Shown here in pieces: positions 55,921 through 64,000 of a DNA stretch of 64,000 nucleotides (its first letter is position 1; every line of letters begins with the position of its first letter). Location: contig WHUZ01000003.1 of the NCBI GenBank assembly GCA_015179045.1, positions 1-64,000 of the forward strand, read 5' to 3'. The notes below the pieces were generated by a model. The model did not search any database and was not told the origin of the DNA. It saw nothing but the letters and a program-made list of their open reading frames with translations. Made by a program: the position numbers and the translations under genes. The stretch comes from Kalaharituber pfeilii. Taxonomy: Eukaryota; Ascomycota; Pezizomycetes; Pezizales; Pezizaceae.

Positions 55921-58900
55921 ATGCTCCTTCCCTCTCACGGGAAGCCTTCCGCCTCCACCAGCCCTCCGTCACTCCCGCCAGCTCTGCCGCCCACGCAGCG
56001 CCCAAGTTACTACCAGCAGCAGTCCGAGGCGCGGCTGTTGAAGCTCCAGCAGATCCCGGACCCATTACCGCCTCCGCCCCGTCGCCAGAATCAGTCTGCT
56101 TTTCTGCCCCCAATACCATTACCCGACTACGAATATTACTGTAACGATAATGATGATATAGCTGACGAAGATATTTATGTTTACGGCTCTGATGAAAACG
56201 AGGAAGCCGAAGCCTCCAGCACAAGTATAGATCAAGAAAAGAGCAGACATGAAAGGTTAAGAAGGATACACACTTACGCACTTCGATACTTGGCCGGGGA
56301 TAGGGTATATATCCATTGTGCGAGGCTACGGGGGCCATTTGTTAACAATCCCTGGAAAAAGAAGAAAGCTGAAAGTGGTCAAGATAAGAGGAAAGCCACA
56401 AAGCCGGTGGAAGCGCACACACGGACTATGGAGGTTAAAAGGAGAAAACTGGCGGAGGATGATCGAGAAATAATGGAAACGCCTTCGCACCAGGTGGTAA
56501 CTAAATCATCTACAAGGACTGGACCCAGGAGGAAGTTTGCGAAACCGAAGAAGGTAGTTATGGAAGTGGAAGAAGAGGAAGAGGAAGAAGAAGAGGGAGA
56601 GAGAGAAACAAGATGAGCAAGTGGTTGAAGAAGTGGGAAAATCCGTTGCATCAGCGAACGACTCCATTCCAGATGAATTGGGCCCAGGAAAACAAGTAAG
56701 AAAGGTTCGTTCAATGGTCACTATGAGTAGGAATACCATTGATACTGAGTCTAAAGGGAAGCGCAAGCCTTCTGTCGCTACATCAAAGGCAAAGAGAGCA
56801 GCTTTCACTCCATCAAGATTAAAATCCCGATCAGTCCAGGAAGATGGGAAGGGAAGTAAATTTGGAGCATCTGCTAAAAGAGAAGGTCGAGGGGACTCAC
56901 TGGCTTCGAAAATGGTTGGTAAGAGGCAAGCCACAGACGAGCCAGGGCGTACGATTGCTTCAAGTGCACAAAGAGGTAGAAAAACCAAACTCATCTTCTA
57001 CTCTTGAATCCAGGATGATGTCTAAATTGTAACAGTACTCTCGAAAGCCAGCACATTATCCAAGAAAGCACCACCCAAGAAATCATTGAAGAATGCAGCC
57101 AGGACAAGGGTTGATACAGAAGAGTTCAGTGCGATGACTCTAAAACATCCTACAAAAGGCCATCCACGTTCGGAGTCAGAGGTGTCTCCGGAGCCACCGG
57201 TAGATCTCTTGCGTGATACTTCTGCTCCGATGCCTGATACTTCCACCACTACAGTTGCCCTTACCAAGACTCTGGATGTATTAACAGCTGCATGGGTAGA
57301 GGGTGACTTGCGAGAGGCAGACTTCCAACAACCAAACGGTCCTTGGATTCCCGTACTTCCTCCAGTAACTCCAATGACAAACCTTTCTATTTCAGAGCCC
57401 ACCCCACCAGAAATCTTTTACGGGCCTAGCACCGGCAAGAGGAACGATCTCAACGAGGGTACAAATCTCACAAGCAAGTTTCTTGCTCTTAGAAAGGAAC
57501 CATCTGAACCACTTAAAAACCTTGCGGAGGCACATGCTACTCAAGGGCGGCACAGGAATACAAAAAGGGCAGGATCTGCGCCTGTAGAAGTGTCAAAGAA
57601 AACGGGGAGGAGGGTTGCAGCTGGCACTGTGGCTGTGAAGGGAAGGAGAAAGAGGAAGGCTAGCGAGGCTATTCCTGAGGAGGAAGGAGCTGAGGATAGG
57701 ATACGTGAAAGGGTGTGTGATGACACGACTGATTGGATACCTACGTCAACGGACTTCAAATATAAGAAGGGTCATAGAAGAAAGCTGACCCCAGCGATGA
57801 ATGGTCCATTTAGCGGCATCAGGAAGAATGAGGGGAATATCGAAGACACAACCGTCAAAGGAGAGGAAAAGGGAGAGCACAATGGGACGGAACAACAGAA
57901 AATTAAGAGACCCAGAGTGATTGACTTTGCTGCACTGAGCCCATTTGGTGGTGGGCAAGTTGTGACGAGAAGTGGAGAAGCATATGTGAGCCCAAGCCAG
58001 GATCAGAAGTTTGCAAATCCAGTGCCACTAGTAGCCGGCCAGGTTGGAAAGGATTCCAGTATACTTAATGAAAGCACTCAGCAAGGGATTAGTTCAGCAA
58101 GGGTTCCACTGAAAACGGTCGAGGATAGTAATGCGCTGAAGGAGACAGTTGCGAATGCAAAAAGTCAAGAAGCTCGCACGAATAGGCACCTAGATCCCGC
58201 CCAGAAGAGCCCAGAAGCAACAGAGAAGTTTATAGATGCTCATGGTCAATCAGCAGGGGCTCCTGGTGCCGAAGTGGAAGAGCAAGCTACTGATAGAAAG
58301 ACTACATCAATAACAGAAACTGCAGGTCTACGGCAGCCGCATTATCAAGATGCCATGACTGGAAGTAGTAATACTGTCCTACTACTCGCGGCTGATAGGC
58401 CCCTATCACAAGGTCCTAGTTCATCTCCCCTAAATGAACCTCAACGCTCTGCTACAGCTTCTGCACCCCGTACCAACATCGATGAAAGGTTGCATGAGAG
58501 CCCTTGGATGAGCACGCAACGCCAGCTTTCGGCTGCAAAGCGAGGTTTTATGTCAATCCTTGATACTCCTTTCTCTGAAAAGCCATCAGCTGCCTTAATA
58601 CCTCGACCAACATCACTTGCTAGAGAACCAACCGAGAGGGGAAATGCTCTGCATGACATATCGCCACACCCTGCATCACAGATACTTCTTCCAGGAACAC
58701 CAGCCGTAATTAACGCCGCCTCTGTGGCACAGTCAACTAATAACAGTAGCCCCAGTACACTGTATAGGGCTGATACAAGCCCGACTGCTAATCTCGCTCG
58801 CCTTAACAATCAGAGGTCAGAGAGATTGGATGCACCCGGAAAACCTGTATTGAGGGTGTTTGGTAGTGGCGATCTAACATTCTCATCTCCTTTGGTTTCA

Positions 58901-59658
58901 GGAGCGAATGCGGAGGATGGAACCCGTAATGAAAGTGTTGAAGGCAGCACCCCAAAATTCTCATCCTTCAAAACATTTGATACACCAACAAAATCTCAAT
59001 TTGGAGAATTCATGCAAGGGTTTAGTCCATTACGGTATTCCCCTCCGCCTGGTGACGCACCGAAGTCACAGTGCCGGCTGGAGTCGCAATCACAGTCAAA
59101 GTCGCAATTCGAATCACAAAAGGATATGACTACTATCAAGCTGTTTAGTGGAGAGAATCCTGCAGCTCCAGAATCAACTGACTCACTGGATCTCTCCACT
59201 GAATTGCCAGCAAAGCCATCTACGTGGATAGGCGCCAATCGTGCATCTGGTCTTGCGATTTTTGACTCTTCACCAGGAGCGCCCACAGCATCGCGCTCAT
59301 CTCTCCCTGCAGCACCATTGAGAACAACCCCTCGACCGGAGTCATCCAGGCCCATATTTTTCCCAACACAAGAGCGAGAGCAAGATGCTCAGCAGCCAAT
59401 GACCCCTTTGCTTCGTAGATCTAGTTCGTCTCAACCACAATTTGGCCAACAAAGCCCTGGGTCAAAGCTGGCGGGAGATATGCTGGAACTCATGGGGGAT
59501 GGTGTTTGGGATATTGAGGACGAGCTGAAAAAACTGGGGGTGAAGTTACCAATAGAGAGGACTCGAAGCTTACTACACCTGCTACGAAGAGGCCGACGGC
59601 AAAGGGGTTATTCAGTAGCGGGACGAAGAGAATTGGTTCGGGGCGGAGGAGATGGTGA
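55921..59658 (+). CDS. K/R/E-rich conserved-type fungal protein, unknown function
   Basis: Long, largely disordered and probably nuclear. I do not assign a function; similar fungal proteins are often loosely labelled protamine-like. One intron is clear: 56976-57035 (60 bp, GTAGAA...AACAG), joining QRG to VLSKAST. The only well-ordered island is near residues 110-145, IHTYALRYLAGDRVYIHCAR followed by LRGPFVNNPWKKKK. Ser/Thr-Pro and basic clusters (KKTGRR, KGRRKRK, GHRRKL) follow. The C-terminal helix is LAGDMLELMGDGVWDIEDELKKLG. Two one-base slips are suspected: an extra G in 56595-56597 (EEEGERETR-stop versus EREKQDEQVVEEVG) and a missing base in the A or G run 59528-59540, after which NREDSKLTTPATKRPTAKGL runs to a stop at 59658. 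With both the product is 1225 aa. Without the second the frame ends at 59668. Confidence 0.65.
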
Positions 59659-59668
59659 ATTGAGGTGA

Positions 59669-60232
59669 ACCTGGTTTCAACTGCCAATCAAGTGATGTCT
59701 TTTCGTTTGGGAATATGATCAAATTTATTTTGTAAATGGTTCACTCTTTGGCTTATTCCTATCAACTGTATGGTATGGTGTGCTTTTCCTGTCGTTACTT
59801 TAGTTTTCTACCGGATGGGATTGGATTTCTATTTTTTTTTTTTCTTTTATTTTTTTATAACATACCTCTATTTTTCTCATGAATTTCAATGCTGTTGTCA
59901 TTTGATCTTACATATACTACACGATGCACATCCACTTTATCGTCCCTTACCTAAGACTTGATGTTAATTGTGGTTTGGTTTGGTTCTGGCTCTGTTTTCG
60001 ACTTTAATCCTGTGATCGTGATTATAAGGTACTAGACTTCGTAAAGGCATAGAGGTTGATCAGTCAGGTGTTTGGATAGATGTACTGACACGGGAACCTG
60101 GTGCGTGACTTTCAATGTACTTATGGTACTTGATAGAGTACATTTATGCTCATTTATGGGTCATGTTAAGCTCGTAATTGAACACGGGTACATACTATAG
60201 CTAGTACTTGTGAGTTGTGCTATGCCGTCTAA
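59669..60232. other. 3' region of the K/R-rich gene
   Basis: T-rich stretches near 59830-59860 and no gene. It ends at the left target duplication of the solo LTR. Confidence 0.5.
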
Positions 60233-60236
60233 GTAC

Positions 60237-60661
60237 TGTGGGAATCTTGGCGCAGGATGATGCAACGGTGGATGATAACTCAAGATGGAAGGGGGGACCA
60301 TGAAGGCCTAGATGAGACTACCCAAGGGGGAAAGGGAGACCATGACAGCCTGGGTGAGACTACCCGAGAGGGAAGGAGGGCCCTGAGGGACTGAGGAGCG
60401 GCGATTACCACAAGGGGGGAGGGGACCAGAGGGTGATGGGTATATAAGGAGGGGGAGAAGGAGGCTTTCATCATCATCATCATCGCCGAGGGTGATCACA
60501 GGATAACTGGGTGGTTTCTTCTGTCTGTTTTCCAGGGTTTTCATAGTCCTCTTGAATACAGTGAACCGGTCTCTGTCTTTGTGCCTCGCAGTTATCTCTA
60601 GTCTTTACTATTGTATGTTCCCATTCCCCTCCTCTGAACTTCCGGTCCGTTCCCTCCCACA
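60237..60661. mobile_element. Solo LTR (425 bp) with GTAC target duplication
   Basis: Starts TGTGGGA (60237) and ends TCCCACA (60661), a 7-bp inverted terminal pair with the canonical TG...CA ends. GTAC flanks both sides (60233-60236 and 60662-60665). Inside are a 42-bp tandem (60296-60337 and 60338-60379, each with GACCATGA and GAGACTACCC), a TATATAAGG box at 60441-60449 and an ATC microsatellite at about 60467-60484. No primer-binding site or gag/pol follows, so this is a solo LTR left by recombination. Orientation is likely + from the TATA box. Confidence 0.85.
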
Positions 60662-60665
60662 GTAC

Positions 60666-63600
60666 CTACTATGTATATAATGTCGAATTTGCTCCACATG
60701 GATTATGTCGGGCCATGACCAAAGTTAATCATGTTATGTGTACAATCGAGCTTTTGCTTTGGAAGGCCTCCAGCAACTGTATTGAAATCACTTGTATGCA
60801 AGCAGGCAGTGCAGACATCTGCAGCACCATAGCGGATACTTACCTGCATGTACTGGAGAAGTCAATTCGGGACACACTACAATATACACATTCATTTAAT
60901 CCACATGCATGTTTCGCCCTTGAGCATGAGCATCGATAGAAAACGAGAACGTAGAAACTGTGGGGACGATTATACGACAAAATGTTATTTTAAAAGAGTA
61001 TACTCCAAACATGTATTATACCTAATTAGCTTGTTCATATCGCAAGCTCGAATCCTTTTTTTTCCTTCTTTTTTTTTAAGGTGCAGACAACCCACACCCT
61101 CCTAAGCGTAAGCCACATGACCCATCCAGGGTAACTGCTCATCATGGAGATCGGCGGTTGGAGATACGATTATACACTTGAATTTGATACATTATAGTGC
61201 GATCTATCGCAGCACAATGTATAATATTTCTTATCTCACAATCATTCTAAACCTGACCATATGCATTTTCTATATATATGTTAAATTTATTCAGAATATT
61301 TGATGTTTGTACCAACCAACATATTGATGATGTAAATCCCACGCTCTATGCAATTTGCATGCAAATTTAGTCATTGCCGCTGCTAACTCAATTACTAGCA
61401 AGTGGTGTTCTAGAAAGTATAGTCAGCTGTTAAATATACTTACTAGGTAGGAATGTTTGCGCACCAGATAGTTGTAGTCTGGCCTCTCATAACCCTTGTT
61501 GATAGTAATGAGCTTTATTGCCAAACGACTAGTCACAGTGATCGCATTGCACTCGACTCCGTAGGCACTCTATTAACGTCAACTCCTCCTCATTCAGACT
61601 CGCACCACTTCTCATCCCCCTGATTTCCATTCCAGCTCTAAGCCGTCCTTGCCCCGTGAGCTCATTTCTAACGCAGCACATCCAAATGCTGCCCTCTGTC
61701 AGCTGCATATCATGAGGATATTGTTCATATGGACAGGTACATCGTTTTCTCAATTCCTAACTTCAGCTCGCGGTACTGATATGCTTGAGACTTTGCTAGC
61801 TTATTCTGCACGACTGTTTACCTAATGCAAGTTCGCCGTTTTATGACTTTATTGATATCTAGGACAGTTATGTGCAGTTAGTGAGCAGGGAAATGCTTGT
61901 CTTAATTTTTGAGGGGAGAGGTATGTGTGTTTAGAGACTACATTTGACCCGTTGAATTGAGGACTGATCGCCGTCTGCAGCTCAATATCAACGTCTACAT
62001 GATATCTTGTCTGGGGTTTAACTCTGGAATTGCACATACATCCCAGATGCCTCGGATCTCCCATAAATCTACGATATGTGGGTCTTAGTGCTCAATCTGC
62101 AATCGATTCACCACAGGGATGAAACCATTACGACCTCACATAGCCGTGTATAACCTGTAGTAGCCATTCCTGAAGGGATAGGGAATTCTTGGGGATGAAT
62201 CAGGTGATTCATTGACTGGAGATATCTCCCGTTCACCTTATCACCTCAGCCACCCATATGCATCTTTCAGGATGTGATATTGCACCACATTTAGGAGATA
62301 GATGGGATAATGATATGCCTCAGCTTAGCGAGTATCGCGTAACCGACTACGGCTTTGCAGGGAGACATAGGCTCCCACGCTACCAGCTACCACTAATTCA
62401 TTGCACCTTCCCAATTCCCACCCTGTCTCCGACATGCCTGCATGCATAAGTTTGTTATATGAAAAACGTCCATGCATGATTTCACCCGCATGATCTAGCG
62501 AAATGTTCAGCTTGCATACAGGTTATGAATTGGTTGAAAACGGCGTCTATCATAGTCTGTACCTGAACAAGGCTGAAGCTTGAGGTGGTCGGCCTGCAGG
62601 GAATAACAGATCTTGATGGAGCAGTGCAGAACGTCTGCTGAAAATGCCTGGGTTCACCAAGATTCTGGGAACCTATGCCTGTTGCACGATGATGCTTAGG
62701 TTTTCCCGATGTACATCACGATATTCAAATGCGGGCAACGGCCTTCAACATACACTGCCAGGGCTGAGGACAGCTCGCCCTAGGATCCCCAGAAGCCTAC
62801 GTGCTACCTGCTCTGTGTAGCTAGATGTCTCGCTAGAGTTTCTCTATCAGTCCAAAATTGTCCCAGCAAAACGTCTAAACTACGTGTTGAACCATTCGCT
62901 TTGGCATTCTAATCAACCCCGCACTTTCTACGCTCTGTAGCCCAACGGTTCCGGGGCTATAACCCATACCTATCTCAGTCATTTGAGCACGCGATATCAA
63001 GTCCCCCATGTTCATCCAATCCCAAGGTTCATTTTCAGTAGTAAGCCTGCTGCCTGGTCGCTCCTAAAATATTGATTTCCGGCAACCCACTCAGCTACCG
63101 CACGCTCTCTTTGCCTTTAATTCATCCCATTCCCCCACGCTAGTCATACTTATTCAACCTATTACACACACCCCACAGGCCCAGTCAAAGAGATAGGCTC
63201 ACATGTCCTACTCTTCCCTCCCGCACCAGTTCAGCGGTCGGCTACTATAGTCCATACCGAATCTATCTTCCTCAGCAATTTCTTCCGCAATGCAAGAAGT
63301 GAAGACTAGAAAAAGTTATCCCTTCTCTTCTCATGCTGCATGCAGACTATTCCCTGCAAAAGCAGCTCTAATATGCTCTCAAAAAACCCACGAGATATGA
63401 GCGCAACATCGCACAGAAACCGCTCTAAGTCCACGGACTTCCCAGATAGGTAGCTGCCAAGCCTTTTGCTTCACGACCGTTATCTGGTAGGGTTGAGCCA
63501 ATAGTGAATCTAGCGCTGACGGTAGCGTGATTTTGAATATGCTGCACTCAAACATTGGAAACGCAATTATTGGTGAGGAAGAAGGCGAAACTCAATAGCC

Positions 63601-64000
63601 AGTCATGACTGCTTGATATGGATGTAGGAGTACGGCACTATTGCAGTGATTTAAACTAAGGAGACGACAGGACTTTCAGAATGTCATTCAAATTCCACCG
63701 TCTGGTTCTCACCGACTTCAATAATGGCTGCGGCTCGCTTAAACCATAACCAATGCAGCACATTTGGATTTGGACTGTTTTGATTCAAGACGGGGACATA
63801 TGAGTGCTGAGTCAGTTCGCAATTGAGCCCTTGTCTGTTATTTGGCTAAAAGTTCAATACGGGGTGTAAAGTCCATATTAAGTACCCTAATAACTTCAAT
63901 TGCAGCAGGTATTGGTCACTACAGTCCTTCTGGTGTGTGTCATTGCCGGCATGGAAGCAAACATTGACCAATCTAAGTAGCGAGACGTTCGAGAATTTGG
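60666..64000. other. Gene-free region to the window end
   Basis: 3.3 kb of mostly balanced composition with only short open frames. A T-run lies at 61050-61078 after AGCTCGAATCC. No conserved protein segment, tRNA or rRNA was recognised. A gene start beyond 64000 cannot be excluded. Confidence 0.5.

Noticed and set aside
8187..59658. A biosynthetic or defence gene cluster
   Set aside because: The neighbouring genes belong to unrelated housekeeping processes, with no PKS, NRPS, NLR or cluster regulator.

Overview
The window is nuclear DNA of a filamentous ascomycete (Pezizomycotina type). The evidence is the gene set (KCS1, TAF10, a Tbf1/TRF-Myb protein, MCH1, mitochondrial uS19, 60S L26/uL24), short GT-AG introns of about 50-160 bp with CTAAC, CTGAC or TACTAAC branch sites, polyQ-rich fungal proteins, AT-rich tracts that look RIP-affected, and wide gene-poor gaps with repeat relics. 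The species cannot be named from the sequence. All multi-exon models were built by eye from frames, splice motifs and family conservation.

Layout. 1-4.86 kb is a complex satellite: about 58-bp repeats that change orientation, three blocks of a 12-bp GAAATGGCT-type microsatellite, and a 19-bp GGCCTGG minisatellite arranged as two inverted arms, all flanked by AT-rich DNA. 4.9-8.2 kb is non-coding and holds a 161-bp pogo/Fot1-type MITE. 8.2-23 kb is gene-dense: an APH-fold kinase, KCS1, TAF10, RSM19 (minus strand, four small exons including a 16-nt microexon) and a TBF1-like telobox protein divergent from it. 23-30.3 kb is a 7.3-kb gene-free gap with a GC-rich island and hairpin or tRNA-like repeat relics. 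30.3-59.7 kb carries a WD40/helical-repeat protein (Gemin5-like), MCH1 (minus), a giant Q-rich C2H2 protein (minus), RPL26, a membrane-anchored histidine-acid-phosphatase-like protein (minus), a 609-aa protein with tandem 12-residue tryptophan (WG/GW) repeats, and a K/R/E-rich hypothetical protein. 59.7-64 kb is gene-free except for a solo LTR with a GTAC target-site duplication.

The genes are mostly unrelated housekeeping functions, not a pathway cluster. A possible link is that RPL26 has TTAGGGTT and ACCCTAA motifs, which are Tbf1-type sites, in its promoter, while a TBF1-like gene lies 24 kb away. The least explained items are the WG-repeat protein, which resembles an Argonaute hook, and the inverted satellite complex. 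Four genes need single-base corrections to stay in frame, mostly at short homopolymers. That suggests sequencing error more than biology, and it limits confidence in those models.
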